Program-made: the position numbers and the translations under genes
Origin: Chryseobacterium suipulveris
GTDB taxonomy: Bacteria; Bacteroidota; Bacteroidia; Flavobacteriales; Weeksellaceae
Assembly (NCBI RefSeq): GCF_022811685.1
Contig: NZ_CP094532.1
Span: forward strand, 2,973,984-3,037,983
Length of the DNA stretch: 64,000 bases
Reading direction: 5' to 3'
Shown here: in pieces, positions 8,756 through 17,827 of the stretch
Layout of the letters: each line of letters begins with the position of its first letter
Numbering within the stretch: the stretch's first letter is position 1
Notes under the pieces: generated by a model
The model's database searches: none
What the model saw: only the letters and a program-made list of their open reading frames with translations
Told to the model about the DNA's origin: nothing

Positions 8756-10612
8756 ATGGAAAATATGGGCAACACAGGATTTTCATTTGATTTACCAAAA
8801 GGAAATTCATCAATAATAAAGGTAATTGGTGTCGGCGGCGGCGGAAACAACGCGTTGAAACACATGTACGAAAGAGGAATTCACGGAGTAGATTTCGTGA
8901 TCTGCAATACCGATGCGCAGACTTTGGACAACAATCCGGTTTCAAACAAAGTTCAATTGGGAATCACCATGACAGAAGGACTCGGCGCAGGAGCTGATCC
9001 CGATGTTGGTGAAAAAGCAGCAATTGAAAGCATCGAAGAGATTAAAGCCGCGATGGGACAAAACACCAAAATGGTTTTCATTACCGCAGGAATGGGAGGT
9101 GGAACAGGAACCGGAGCTGCACCTGTAATTGCGAAAATCGCGAAGGAAATGGGAATTCTCACTGTGGGAATTGTGACTGTTCCGTTCAGTTTTGAGGGAA
9201 AAAGAAGATTGGAACAGGCAGAAGTGGGACTCGAAAAACTGAGAAATAATGTCGATTCACTGATTGTCATTAATAACGACAAACTTCGACAACAGTTCGG
9301 AAACCTTGGTTTCAAATCAGGATTCTCGAAAGCGGACGAAGTTTTGACCAACGCTGCAAAAGGAATGGCAGAAGTAATTACGGGATATTTCGACGTTAAC
9401 ATCGACTTCCGTGATGCGAAATCGGTACTACAAAATTCAGGTACCGCATTGATGTCGAACGGAATTGCTTCCGGCGAAAACAAGGCGGAAGAAGCGGTGA
9501 AAAAAGCACTCGATTCCCCATTGTTGAACGACAACAAAATAACCGGCGCGAAAAACGTACTCCTTTTGATCAGAAGTGGTTCCGAAGAAGTTACGATGGA
9601 CGAAATCGGAGTGATTATGGACCACATCCAGAAAGAGGCAGGAAACACCGCGGATATTATTTTCGGGGTTGGAACAGATGAGGAACTCGGCGATTCCGTA
9701 AGCGTTTTGGTGATTGCGACAGGTTTTGCAAAAGACCATCACAAACATTCAGGACCGACTGAAACTATCAAGTTTTCACTTTCGGATTCTTTAGAAAGAC
9801 CAGTGAAAAAAGAATCTCCGTTTAAACAAAACGTGGAAAGAGAGGAAATCAAAAGAGAAGATTTCGCAACAAAAAGCTTGTTCGTTCTCGATGACGAGGA
9901 AGATTTGAACACTCCTGAATTCAAGGTAAAAACCGTTGAAAAGAAAACTGTCGTAGAAGTAGAAAAACCTGCAGAAATAAAATTCTTCGATTTGGAAGAA
10001 CCGGTTGAAGAAGAAGTAAAGCTAATTCAGAAATACGTGATCGACGAGGAGGAAACTACTGCAGAACTTGATCTTTTCTCTTATGAAGAAGATTTGTACG
10101 AAGAACCTGCATCTCAGTCATTCACCTTCGAAACAGAAGATAAGAAACAGGAAACTCCACTTGAAAACAAAACCTCTTTCTCTGAAGAGAAGCCAATAGA
10201 ATTCAGTTTTTTCGTAAACGAACCGATTGAGGAGCCGAAAGTTGAAACACCTCAACCAAAAGCTGCGACCCAACCTGAACCGGTTCAGAAAATTGAGCCA
10301 AAGGTGGAAGAAAAAATCGCTCAACCCAAAGAAGAATCCGTAAAGTTTGAGGTAGAAGAAGACTTCACCTTCATCAGCAAAAGTTCCAGCGACAAAGTTG
10401 CGGAGCGTAGAAACAAGCTGAAAGAATTCAACTCGAGATACCAAAACTTCGAACAGGAAAACGATTTCGAAACTGTTCCGGCGTTCAGAAGAAAAAATAT
10501 TTCCATCGGTCACGAAAACGCTTCTGAGCAGAGAATCAACACCTTCCTTTCCGAAAACGACGGAAAAATGCAGGTGAGAGAGAACAGGTTTTTGAATAAA
10601 GACGTGGACTAA
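8756..10612 (+). CDS. ftsZ: Cell division GTPase FtsZ, long C-terminal linker
   Basis: FtsZ polymerises into the Z-ring. The tubulin signature GGGTGTGAAP is present, with the N-terminal VIGVGGGGNNALKHM and the T7-loop region intact in the first 320 residues. A linker of about 250 residues follows, rich in E, P and K, far longer than in E. coli. Near the end is VPAFRRKN, resembling the usual C-terminal peptide that binds FtsA, but about 35 further residues follow, ending in RENRFLNKDVD. Total length of 618 is large for the family, though long linkers are usual in flavobacteria. Confidence 0.97.
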   Translation: MENMGNTGFSFDLPKGNSSIIKVIGVGGGGNNALKHMYERGIHGVDFVICNTDAQTLDNNPVSNKVQLGITMTEGLGAGADPDVGEKAAIESIEEIKAAMGQNTKMVFITAGMGGGTGTGAAPVIAKIAKEMGILTVGIVTVPFSFEGKRRLEQAEVGLEKLRNNVDSLIVINNDKLRQQFGNLGFKSGFSKADEVLTNAAKGMAEVITGYFDVNIDFRDAKSVLQNSGTALMSNGIASGENKAEEAVKKALDSPLLNDNKITGAKNVLLLIRSGSEEVTMDEIGVIMDHIQKEAGNTADIIFGVGTDEELGDSVSVLVIATGFAKDHHKHSGPTETIKFSLSDSLERPVKKESPFKQNVEREEIKREDFATKSLFVLDDEEDLNTPEFKVKTVEKKTVVEVEKPAEIKFFDLEEPVEEEVKLIQKYVIDEEETTAELDLFSYEEDLYEEPASQSFTFETEDKKQETPLENKTSFSEEKPIEFSFFVNEPIEEPKVETPQPKAATQPEPVQKIEPKVEEKIAQPKEESVKFEVEEDFTFISKSSSDKVAERRNKLKEFNSRYQNFEQENDFETVPAFRRKNISIGHENASEQRINTFLSENDGKMQVRENRFLNKDVD

Positions 10613-10618
10613 TTTAGC

Positions 10619-10672
10619 AATGTAGCAATTTACCAATGTAACAATCGGTTGTGATTGGTACATTGCTACATT
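10619..10672. repeat. Inverted repeat between ftsZ and yqeY
   Basis: Arms of 19 bases (10619-10637 and 10654-10672) pair with one mismatch around a 16-base loop. The words are variants of AATGTAGCAAT and AATGTAACAAT, and a further ATTGTTACATT follows at 10679-10689. This could end the ftsZ transcript, although no clear T-run follows. Confidence 0.7.
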
Positions 10673-10695
10673 TTCATATTGTTACATTTAGAAAA

Positions 10696-11142
10696 ATGAG
10701 TTTAGAAAACACCATCAACGACGCGATAAAAACCGCGATGAAAGAGAAAGACAAAGTTGCCCTTGATTCTCTACGTGCGGTGAAATCGCAGATTTTGTTA
10801 CTGAAAACCGAGGCGAAAGGTGCAGAAGTTTCCGCAGAGCAGGAAATTGCCATCTTGCAGCGGATGATCAAGCAGCGAAAAGATTCTTTCGAACAGTTCG
10901 CTGCGCAGGGACGAAACGATTTGGCAGAAGTAGAAGACGCACAGATGAAAGTCATCGAAAAGTTTTTGCCAAAACAGCTTTCACCTGAAGAACTGGAAGC
11001 AGAAATCAAGAATATCATTTCAGAAGTAGGCGCAGAAAGTATCAAGGATTTAGGAAAAGTGATGGGAACAGCTTCCAAAGCTTTAGCCGGAAAATCCGAC
11101 GGAAAGTCAATTTCGGAAATGGCGAAAAAGCTGCTTTCATAA
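10696..11142 (+). CDS. GatB/YqeY domain protein
   Basis: A 148-residue YqeY-type protein: helical, with the family pattern KTAMKEKDKVALDSLRAVKSQI at the start, AILQRMIKQRKDS and a C-terminal GKVMGTASKALAGKSDG motif. The family shares the tRNA-binding tail domain of the amidotransferase subunit GatB; the stand-alone protein has no settled role. I chose ATG 10696 because the upstream in-frame codons come from the intergenic repeat. It is probably read from the ftsZ side. Confidence 0.88.
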   Translation: MSLENTINDAIKTAMKEKDKVALDSLRAVKSQILLLKTEAKGAEVSAEQEIAILQRMIKQRKDSFEQFAAQGRNDLAEVEDAQMKVIEKFLPKQLSPEELEAEIKNIISEVGAESIKDLGKVMGTASKALAGKSDGKSISEMAKKLLS

Positions 11143-11185
11143 GTACGAAATACCCTGCCTGTCGGCATACAGGGAAGTACGAAGT
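11143..11185. repeat. AGTACGAA direct repeats with an inner palindrome
   Basis: Three AGTACGAA words surround the imperfect palindrome CCCTGCCTGTC-GGCATACAGGG. A small dispersed repeat rather than a gene. Confidence 0.5.
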
Positions 11186-11280
11186 ACGAAAAACATTGAG
11201 TTTTTTAGTTTCGTAATTCTATTTTCGTAATTCTTTAATTAACTTGGGATATCCAACCTTTGCATATCGATTTGATTGTT

Positions 11281-11314
11281 GAAGCCCGGAACGTTTCTGT
11301 TCCGGGCTTCTTTT
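11281..11314. terminator. Strong hairpin terminator, probably bidirectional
   Basis: GAAGCCCGGAAC and its exact complement GTTCCGGGCTTC (12-base arms, 6-base loop) followed by TTTT on the plus strand. It separates the plus-strand yqeY side from the minus-strand T9SS gene ending at 11332. Confidence 0.85.
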
Positions 11315-11331
11315 AGTTATTTGGATTAAAT

Positions 11332-12576
11332 TTATTTCTTGATGATCGAGGCGTGGTAACTTCCAGACGAAGTTTTGATCACCATTCGATAATTTCCGGT
11401 TCGAAGCGAACTGATATTGAGTTGGGTATCTTTTTGCTGAACAGGCTCGTTCATAATCAGTTTTCCTGACAAATCGTAAACTTCTATTGTAGAAATCAAT
11501 TCATTTCCTTTAATATTGACAATGTCAACTGCAGGATTCGGATAAACCTGGAATCTCGACTGTTTCACATCCACCACCGAAAGTCCCACATTAATCGTTA
11601 CCGGCGTTGCAGCACTTGTGCAGCCATTCACCGTTTGAGTTGCATAGTAAGTTGTTCCGTTCACAACTGGTGTAGTTGCAGGAATCGGGGTAGTTAAAGC
11701 CGCAGTGGCAAACCACGAAATATTTTGGCCCGTAATCACTACATTCGATAAGGTAGAACCCGCCGGAAGTGTTTGTGGAGAACTCGCAACAGGAGCAGCA
11801 ACTGTATTTACAGTCACTAAAGATTCCACTCTTCCGCTTGCGCACGCAGGAAGCGGCGAAATCCTCCAGTTATAGAAGAAGTAGTAAACTGTATTGTTGG
11901 TATTGGAATTATTGATCGTACCTCCCGTAATGCTGCCAAAACTCCCCAATGAATACGGAAAAGCATTTCCAGACAAATCCCTGATCAGAACTGGTGACGA
12001 GCTTGCAACAAGTTTATAAGAATTTCCGCCGGTCACCGAAAAATTAATGGGGATCGTAACTTTTAAAGGAGCTGAAGCCGTTCCACCGGAAGGTATCGTC
12101 ACTGTTTTCTCGGTAATGATGGCATAACTCGCATCGAGTAATTTGATTACCATGTTTCCGCCGGTTCCTGCGCCGTACACATCAACTGTTTCAATCAGGA
12201 AATCACTGTTCGCCGTAAAAGCCAGTCCCCACGGAGAACTTGCGGTCACGACAGAAGAGGTTCCTGTTCCAGATGGAGATACTTTTCCCCCATTTGTTGG
12301 GGTGGCTCCATTCGAATAATTATAAGATTCCACCCAGTACGAGGTGTTTGCTGAAAGAGCCGGCGTTGTATAAGTCGTTCCCATAGCAATCGGATCGGTT
12401 GCCGTTTGCGACGAATACCATTTTACAACCTGTCCATCTGTGGTTGCATTAAGCGTAGCAGAAGTTCCTGCACAAACTGTTGGCGAATTCACCGAAATAG
12501 TCGGTGTGGTGCAAGCTTGTCCGTTAATCTGGATTAAACCGACGGTTGCGGCAAGCAAGAAATAGAGTTTTTTCAT
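11332..12576 (-). CDS. Secreted T9SS type A sorting-domain protein
   Basis: A 414-residue exported protein of unknown substrate. It has a signal peptide (MKKLYFLLAATVGLIQINGQ), an Ig-like start (CTTPTISVNSPTVCAGTSATLNA), a central beta-sandwich-like region (residues about 100-260), a second Ig-like segment, and a C-terminal type IX secretion signal: VYPNPAVDIVNIKG, VYDLSGKLI, and GNYRMVI with a Lys-Lys end. Such proteins leave the cell through the T9SS and are usually surface-anchored. I chose ATG 12576 because the signal peptide begins there. No catalytic motif is visible; adhesion is possible. Confidence 0.85.
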   Translation of the reverse strand: MKKLYFLLAATVGLIQINGQACTTPTISVNSPTVCAGTSATLNATTDGQVVKWYSSQTATDPIAMGTTYTTPALSANTSYWVESYNYSNGATPTNGGKVSPSGTGTSSVVTASSPWGLAFTANSDFLIETVDVYGAGTGGNMVIKLLDASYAIITEKTVTIPSGGTASAPLKVTIPINFSVTGGNSYKLVASSSPVLIRDLSGNAFPYSLGSFGSITGGTINNSNTNNTVYYFFYNWRISPLPACASGRVESLVTVNTVAAPVASSPQTLPAGSTLSNVVITGQNISWFATAALTTPIPATTPVVNGTTYYATQTVNGCTSAATPVTINVGLSVVDVKQSRFQVYPNPAVDIVNIKGNELISTIEVYDLSGKLIMNEPVQQKDTQLNISSLRTGNYRMVIKTSSGSYHASIIKK

Positions 12577-12602
12577 ATCTAAGATTTTTTTGTTAACGTA
12601 GT

Positions 12603-12610
12603 CAAATTTA
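12603..12610 (-). promoter_or_regulatory. TAAATTTG -7 box for the T9SS protein gene
   Basis: On the minus strand TAAATTTG lies 26 bases before the ATG, with a TTG 16 bases further upstream, close to the Bacteroidota promoter pattern. Confidence 0.55.
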
Positions 12611-12789
12611 CGAGCTATTATCAAATCAAAAATATTTTTCTACATTATTAATGTAAAATTTATGAAACATGCTAATCCTCTGGTAATAATACAAATCTAC
12701 AGCAAACATAATATGTCAAAATGTCAAAATATAAGATAATGGAATGATTTTGATAAAAAGTATCCATAGCGTTTCATTTTTTTATTGCT

Positions 12790-12797
12790 TAAATTTG
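12790..12797 (+). promoter_or_regulatory. TAAATTTG -7 box for the bacilliredoxin gene
   Basis: Matches the Bacteroidota -7 consensus TAnnTTTG. No clear -33 TTG at the usual distance. Between it and the ATG lies a perfect 14-base tandem duplication (12821-12848, CTCAAACTTAAAAC twice). Confidence 0.5.
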
Positions 12798-12856
12798 CAT
12801 TTTATAAAAAGGAAACGAAACTCAAACTTAAAACCTCAAACTTAAAACTTATATAT

Positions 12857-13267
12857 ATGTATCCAGAAGAATTAGTAATGCCGATGAAGCATGAACTTAC
12901 CGATAAAGGATTCCAGGATTTAACCACTCCTGAACAGGTTGCAGAAGCGATCAAAAAAGACGGCACTACCCTTTTGATGATAAATTCTGTTTGCGGATGT
13001 GCAGCGGGAGCAGCAAGACCAGGTGTAATTTATTCATTGACCGGCGACAAAAAACCTGAAAACCTCATCACCGTTTTTGCCGGTTATGACGGTGACGCCG
13101 TTGTGGAAGCAAGAAAATTCTTGGCACCTTTCCCGCCAAGTTCACCTTGTGTCGCGCTTTTCAAGGATGGCGAGTTAGTTCACATGCTCGAGAGACACCA
13201 CATCGAAGGAAATCCGGCAGGAGCAATCGCTGCAAACTTGCAGGCAGCTTACGACGAATACTGCTAA
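12857..13267 (+). CDS. Bacilliredoxin, BrxA/BrxB (YphP/YqiW) family
   Basis: Small thioredoxin-fold protein of 136 residues. The family's Cys-Gly-Cys active site is C46-G47-C48 (SVCGCAAGAARPG). In Firmicutes these proteins remove bacillithiol from mixed disulfides; some Bacteroidota also make bacillithiol, so the role here is inferred. FPPSSPCVALFKDGELVHMLERHHIEG is the typical C-terminal half. ATG 12857 is used; upstream in-frame codons come from the tandem repeat. A strong terminator follows. Confidence 0.9.
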   Translation: MYPEELVMPMKHELTDKGFQDLTTPEQVAEAIKKDGTTLLMINSVCGCAAGAARPGVIYSLTGDKKPENLITVFAGYDGDAVVEARKFLAPFPPSSPCVALFKDGELVHMLERHHIEGNPAGAIAANLQAAYDEYC

Positions 13268-13289
13268 ACTAAAAATTTAGTTGAAACAA

Positions 13290-13319
13290 AATTCCGCTCT
13301 TCATCGAGCGGAATTTTTT
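13290..13319 (+). terminator. Rho-independent terminator after the bacilliredoxin gene
   Basis: AATTCCGCTC and GAGCGGAATT pair perfectly (10 bases) around a 6-base loop and are followed by TTTT. Confidence 0.88.
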
Positions 13320-13399
13320 ATTGTCCAAAATTTTAAAAGAAAGGTGTTTTTTCTAAAAATAACCTGAATTCAGGTTAAATTATCTGTTTCTACTTGTTC

Positions 13400-13476
13400 T
13401 TTATCCTTGACTCTTGGCTCTTCCGACAACTATCGGAATTACTTGGCTCTTGGCTCTTTTTACTTGGCTCTTAATA
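13400..13476. repeat. CTTGGCTCTT tandem repeats with an inserted palindrome
   Basis: Variants of CTTGGCTCTT occur at least four times, interrupted at 13420-13440 by a 21-base imperfect palindrome around TTCCGACA/TATCGGAA. Nearly the same 21-mer in reverse complement is at 34804-34824, also within tandem repeats. Confidence 0.65.
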
Positions 13477-13477
13477 T

Positions 13478-15262
13478 CTACTTATTCATCGACATCAAGA
13501 ACTCCTCATTATTAATGGTTCCCTTGATGCTCTTGTTCACAAATTCCATTGCCTCTACAGGATTCATATCTGCAAGATATTTTCGCAGGATCCACATTCT
13601 CTGTTGTGTGGTGTCATCCAAAAGCAGGTCGTCTCTTCTGGTACTCGAAGCCACCAAATCGATCGCAGGATAAATCCTTTTGTTCGCAATCTTTCTGTCC
13701 AGCTGAAGTTCCATATTTCCCGTTCCTTTGAATTCCTCGAAAATCACCTCGTCCATCTTGGAGCCGGTGTCGATCAAAGCGGTTGCGATAATTGTTAATG
13801 AACCGCCACCTTCGATATTTCTTGCCGCTCCGAAAAATCTTTTTGGTTTGTGGAGTGCGTTTGCGTCAACACCTCCCGACAAAATCTTTCCTGATGCCGG
13901 AGTTACCGTATTGTAAGCTCTCGCCAAACGTGTAATCGAGTCGAGCAGGATCACCACATCGTGACCGCATTCCACCATTCTTTGCGCTTTGGAGAGGACG
14001 AGGTTTGCCACTTTCACGTGCTTTTCTGCGGGTTCGTCGAACGTCGATGCGATTACTTCTGCATTCACGCTTCTTTCCATATCGGTTACTTCTTCCGGTC
14101 TTTCGTCGATGAGCAGGATCATCATATACGCTTCCGGATGGTTGGCTGAAATGGAGTTTGCGATATCTTTCAGAAGCATGGTCTTACCTGTTTTCGGTTG
14201 TGCAACGATCATTGCTCGCTGTCCTTTTCCGATAGGGGTAAAGAGATCCACAATTCTTGTTGAGAGCGTAGAGTTTCTACCTGTCAAATTAAATTTTTCA
14301 TCAGGAAAAAGCGGCGTCAAAAACTCGAAAGCCACTCTGTCTTTGATGAATTCCAGATCACGGCCGTTAACTTCTGTCGGCTTTAACAAAGAAAAATATT
14401 TCTCACCTTCTTTTGGTAAACGAACGATTCCTCTTACCGTGTCACCGGTTTTGAGTCCATAATTTCTAATCTGGTTGGTTGAAACATACACGTCATCAGG
14501 TGATGAGATGTACGAGAAATCCGATGAACGAAGGAATCCGTAGTTATCGGGAAGGATTTCGAGCACCCCCTCGATTGTTACCAAACCGTCGAAGTTGTAT
14601 TCCTTTTTCGGTTCTTCAGCGGAATCGCTGTTTTGGTTTTGATTCTTATTCTGGTTCGGATTCTGATTTTTGTTCTGGTTTTTGTTTTGCTGGTTGCGGT
14701 TCTGGTTTCCTTGTTGGTTTCCGTTCTGGTGACCGTTTCCGTTTTGGTTTTGTGGGGTTCTGCTGTTTTCCGCAGTTTCAGTTTCCTTTTGTGGTTCAGA
14801 AACTTCTGTTGTTTCTGCAGTATTTTCAACTTGTGCTTCCGCCGATTTTGTTGGCTGAATCCGTTGTCTCTTCTTTTTTTGCTGGTTTGCGGAAGCCGGA
14901 TTCGCAGCTGCTGTTTCTGCTTTTGGTTTCTCGGCTGGAACTTCTGCTACTGGCTCAGTTTCATTATTCTCGAAAGGAATTTCTGATGAAACCTCTGTTG
15001 GTTTTTCGGTTTTCTTTCTTGGCGCAGGTTTTTTCGGCGCAGGTTTCTTTATTTCAGGAGCGGTATTTTCTTCTGTATTCATAGGGGTTTCTGTGGCGTT
15101 GTAATAATCTTTTGCTACTTTCGTGTTCGATGCCTGAAAGTCTAGAATCGCAAAGATTTTGTCATTATCGGTACTGTTTTTAGCCAGTTTAACGCCTAAA
15201 TCTCTCGTAATTTTGGCCAAATCCGAAGCGGATTTCGACCTTAACGTTTCGATGTTGAACAT
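13478..15262 (-). CDS. rho: Transcription termination factor Rho with Asn/Gln-rich insertion
   Basis: Rho is the hexameric RNA helicase that ends transcription. The N-terminal Rho helix bundle (residues 3-45) is followed by a low-complexity stretch; residues 168-211 are almost only N, Q, K and G. The cold-shock RNA-binding domain starts near residue 222 ([24 protein letters not shown]), and the ATPase core has the P-loop [25 protein letters not shown] and the Q/R-loop region. At 594 residues it is longer than E. coli Rho because of the insertion, a feature of Bacteroidota. Its promoter at 15351-15384 is one of the best in the window. Confidence 0.97.
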   Translation of the reverse strand: MFNIETLRSKSASDLAKITRDLGVKLAKNSTDNDKIFAILDFQASNTKVAKDYYNATETPMNTEENTAPEIKKPAPKKPAPRKKTEKPTEVSSEIPFENNETEPVAEVPAEKPKAETAAANPASANQQKKKRQRIQPTKSAEAQVENTAETTEVSEPQKETETAENSRTPQNQNGNGHQNGNQQGNQNRNQQNKNQNKNQNPNQNKNQNQNSDSAEEPKKEYNFDGLVTIEGVLEILPDNYGFLRSSDFSYISSPDDVYVSTNQIRNYGLKTGDTVRGIVRLPKEGEKYFSLLKPTEVNGRDLEFIKDRVAFEFLTPLFPDEKFNLTGRNSTLSTRIVDLFTPIGKGQRAMIVAQPKTGKTMLLKDIANSISANHPEAYMMILLIDERPEEVTDMERSVNAEVIASTFDEPAEKHVKVANLVLSKAQRMVECGHDVVILLDSITRLARAYNTVTPASGKILSGGVDANALHKPKRFFGAARNIEGGGSLTIIATALIDTGSKMDEVIFEEFKGTGNMELQLDRKIANKRIYPAIDLVASSTRRDDLLLDDTTQQRMWILRKYLADMNPVEAMEFVNKSIKGTINNEEFLMSMNK

Positions 15263-15309
15263 AAATGTTACGTAAAAGGTGTGTTATATAAGTGAGTGTA
15301 AGTAAGAAA

Positions 15310-15330
15310 GTTAAGTCGGGCGACTTTTCT
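15310..15330 (-). promoter_or_regulatory. Small hairpin in the rho leader
   Basis: AAGTC-GGGC-GACTT in the roughly 80-base leader between the rho promoter and ATG. It could take part in autoregulation of rho, but nothing in the sequence proves it. Confidence 0.35.
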
Positions 15331-15350
15331 TATTTAGGTCATTTGTGATG

Positions 15351-15384
15351 CAAATCTACACCAAAAATTTAATATTGCAAAAAA
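15351..15384 (-). promoter_or_regulatory. rho promoter
   Basis: On the minus strand TTTTTTG, 19 bases, then TAGATTTG: both elements of the Bacteroidota sigma factor consensus with ideal spacing. It overlaps the divergent promoter region of the DUF4293 gene. Confidence 0.75.
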
Positions 15385-15391
15385 TTATCGC

Positions 15392-15399
15392 TATTTTTG
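15392..15399 (+). promoter_or_regulatory. TATTTTTG -7 box for the DUF4293 gene
   Basis: Matches TAnnTTTG; the ATG is 20 bases downstream, so the leader would be about 12-14 bases. A TTG lies 14 bases upstream, shorter than ideal. Confidence 0.5.
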
Positions 15400-15418
15400 C
15401 AGGCAAGAATCCAGGGAG

Positions 15419-15808
15419 ATGCTACAAAGAATACAGACTGTATGGATATTTCTGGCGATTTTGGGAGCCGTTTTTCTGTTCGTTACCGGGCAGGATTTTT
15501 CTCTTTTCGGACCTACGCCGTTTATTTCTATCGCTTGTGTTGTTTTGGTTTTGTTTGGATTTATCAGTATCCTAAGTTATAAGGACAGAAAAAGACAGAT
15601 CTTGCTGAATAACATCAGCATTTTCATAAACGTTTTGTTGCTCGGTTTATTGGCGTACTGGTTACTAACTTTATCCGGAGGAATTAATTTTCCTGAGAAG
15701 GGTATTGAGCCCATCTTTCCGTTAATATCAATAGTTAGTTTGCTCATTGCAAACATCTATATCCGGAAAGACGAGCGGCTCGTAAAATCTGTGGACCGAC
15801 TCCGCTAA
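15419..15808 (+). CDS. DUF4293-type four-helix membrane protein
   Basis: A 129-residue integral membrane protein with four hydrophobic helices (about residues 5-23, 33-51, 63-84, 98-112) and short basic loops (KDRKRQ). The start MLQRIQTVWIFLAIL is typical of the DUF4293 family, found almost only in Bacteroidota and commonly next to rho. Function unknown. The divergent, promoter-overlapping arrangement with rho suggests linked expression. Confidence 0.8.
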   Translation: MLQRIQTVWIFLAILGAVFLFVTGQDFSLFGPTPFISIACVVLVLFGFISILSYKDRKRQILLNNISIFINVLLLGLLAYWLLTLSGGINFPEKGIEPIFPLISIVSLLIANIYIRKDERLVKSVDRLR

Positions 15809-15834
15809 ACTTACAACGATTTTTTTTTGAGTGA

Positions 15835-15862
15835 AACAGTTCCGTGTGGGACTGTTTTTTTT
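15835..15862 (+). terminator. Terminator after the DUF4293 gene
   Basis: AACAGTTCC and GGGACTGTT pair (one G-U) around GTGT and are followed by a T-run. Confidence 0.8.
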
Positions 15863-15930
15863 GTTTGGTGAATTTCCAAATTTTCAAATTCTCAAATTTT
15901 TAAATCCCCTCCTTTTCCGTTCAAATTCCG

Positions 15931-15938
15931 TAATTTTG
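15931..15938 (+). promoter_or_regulatory. TAATTTTG -7 box for the MsbA-like gene
   Basis: Matches TAnnTTTG 18 bases before ATG 15957. Upstream are AAATTTTCAAATTCTCAAATTT low-complexity words and no clear -33 element. Confidence 0.5.
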
Positions 15939-15956
15939 CCGCTTAACCATCAACGG

Positions 15957-17795
15957 ATGAAACCTCTTCAACGGATTCTCTCTTTTGCAAAACCGCACCA
16001 AAACTACCTTTTCGGGAGCATTTTCTTTAATTTGCTCTACTCGGTTCTGCAGATTTTTTCCATTGTCACAATGCTTCCGATTCTGCGGATCCTCTTTAAA
16101 CTCGACAAAGAAGTCGATACCTCCAAAGTTCCCGTTTACAGCGGAAGGTTTGCAGATTATTTCGGCTATCTGAAAGATACGGCGTACTACAAAATCCAGA
16201 TGAACATCAACGAGTATGGTGCAATCCAGGTTTTGGCGGTACTTTGCGGGATTACCGGAACTGCCTTTTTGCTGCGTAACCTTTTCAGGTATTTGGGAGC
16301 TTATTTCCTGGTAAATTACCGAGTTGGGATTACTAAGGATTTGCGAACCGCGATGTATAACAAGTTCCTCAAACTCCCCGTTTCATTTTTTACGGAACAG
16401 AGAAAAGGCGATATGATGTCGAGAATTTCCAACGACATTGGTGCAGTAGAGGGCGGAATTATGGGCAGCTTGGTCGATATTCTGAACTCGCCGTTTATGA
16501 TTATTTCGTCGCTGGTAACGCTGTTCATCCTATCACCGAAACTTACACTTTTCTCATTGCTGGTTTTTCCTGTGATGGGTTGGCTGATTTCGTTTGTCGG
16601 GAAAAGTTTGAAACGTAAAGCAACCGCAGCACAGGAAGAATTGGGGAATCTGTTTTCTTTAGTTGATGAAACCCTGAAATCGTCGAAAGTCATCAAAATT
16701 TTTAATGCCGACAAAATCCTTAAAAACCGTTTCAACCATACCACCTACAACTGGCAGAAGTACGCGATCGGAATGAGCAGAAGGCGCGAACTCGCTTCAC
16801 CGATGAGCGAATTTTTGGGTTCAGTGACCATCTTGATTATCACTTGGTATGCAGGAACCGAAATCATTAACGGAACCAATAAAGATCCAGTGACTTTCCT
16901 TGCGTTCATCGGAGTTTTCTTTCAGATTTTGGATCCGGCGAAAAAACTGTCGAATGCGATTTCTGCAATTCAGGGTGGGATGGCGAGTTTGGACCGCGTC
17001 TCCGAAGTTTTAGATTACGATCTGAAAGTGGATGAGGCAGAAAATCCTGTGGAAATCTCTACATTAAAAGATAAAATTGAGTTTAAAAACATTGGTTTCT
17101 ATTACGATAAGGACAATGTGATTCTTAAGAATTTCAATCTCACGATTCCGAAAGGAAAAACGATTGCGCTGGTTGGACAGTCAGGTTCGGGAAAAACCAC
17201 GATTGCCAATTTGCTTGCCAGGTTTTACGATGTTTCCGAAGGTGAAATTTTGGTAGATGGAATTAATATCAAAGATTTAAAAGTTCAGGATTACCGAAAT
17301 CTTTTGGGAATGGTAACGCAAGAATCGGTACTTTTTAATGATTCTGTTTTCAATAATATTTTGATGGGAAAACCCGATGCTACTGAAGCAGAAGTAATTT
17401 CCGCGGCAAAAATTGCCAATGCCCATCAGTTCATCGAAAACCTTCCCGAGAAATATTTCACCAATATCGGCGACGATGGCAACAAACTTTCTGGTGGACA
17501 AAAACAGCGCGTTTCCATTGCAAGAGCAGTTCTGAAAAATCCTCCAATTATGATTCTGGATGAAGCCACTTCCGCACTCGACACCGAGTCGGAAAGATCG
17601 GTCCAGGATGCGCTCGAAAAAATGATGGAAAACCGAACTTCTTTAGTTATCGCTCACCGACTTTCTACTATTCAGAAAGCAGATCTAATCGTGGTGATGG
17701 AACGTGGCGAGATTGTGGAACAGGGAACTCATCAGGAACTTTTTGAAAAAAACGGGGTGTATAGAAAACTCGTTGAACTTCAGAATTTTGGGTAA
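15957..17795 (+). CDS. ABC exporter, MsbA-like (permease fused to ATPase)
   Basis: A 612-residue half-transporter: six membrane helices in the first 330 residues and a C-terminal ATPase with GQSGSGKTTIA (Walker A), LSGGQKQR (signature), MILDEATSALD (Walker B) and the switch histidine in VIAHRLST. The closest family is MsbA/lipid-flippase type exporters, which move lipid A core or other hydrophobic molecules across the inner membrane; a multidrug exporter is the alternative. ATG 15957 was chosen because the 42 upstream in-frame codons run through the previous terminator. Likely transcribed from the box at 15931. Confidence 0.9.
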   Translation: MKPLQRILSFAKPHQNYLFGSIFFNLLYSVLQIFSIVTMLPILRILFKLDKEVDTSKVPVYSGRFADYFGYLKDTAYYKIQMNINEYGAIQVLAVLCGITGTAFLLRNLFRYLGAYFLVNYRVGITKDLRTAMYNKFLKLPVSFFTEQRKGDMMSRISNDIGAVEGGIMGSLVDILNSPFMIISSLVTLFILSPKLTLFSLLVFPVMGWLISFVGKSLKRKATAAQEELGNLFSLVDETLKSSKVIKIFNADKILKNRFNHTTYNWQKYAIGMSRRRELASPMSEFLGSVTILIITWYAGTEIINGTNKDPVTFLAFIGVFFQILDPAKKLSNAISAIQGGMASLDRVSEVLDYDLKVDEAENPVEISTLKDKIEFKNIGFYYDKDNVILKNFNLTIPKGKTIALVGQSGSGKTTIANLLARFYDVSEGEILVDGINIKDLKVQDYRNLLGMVTQESVLFNDSVFNNILMGKPDATEAEVISAAKIANAHQFIENLPEKYFTNIGDDGNKLSGGQKQRVSIARAVLKNPPIMILDEATSALDTESERSVQDALEKMMENRTSLVIAHRLSTIQKADLIVVMERGEIVEQGTHQELFEKNGVYRKLVELQNFG

Positions 17796-17827
17796 GTTTG
17801 ATTGTAAATTCTCTTTGTCTTTCCGCA

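Noticed and set aside
8953..9648. 231-residue minus-strand frame opposite ftsZ
   Set aside because: Fully inside a clear essential gene, no recognisable domain, composition of an antisense frame.
11143..11331. A small RNA gene ending at the 11281-11310 hairpin
   Set aside because: Terminator is clear but no promoter with both elements and no known RNA fold is seen; repeats explain the sequence before it.
12821..13476. Possible CRISPR array from tandem repeats near 12.8 and 13.4 kb (and 34.7 kb)
   Set aside because: Units are 10-14 bases, adjacent without unique spacers, and no cas genes are nearby.
14479..15084. Long plus-strand frames opposite rho (Phe, Cys, Ser rich)
   Set aside because: Shadow of the Asn/Gln-rich Rho insertion; codons are the complement of real codons.
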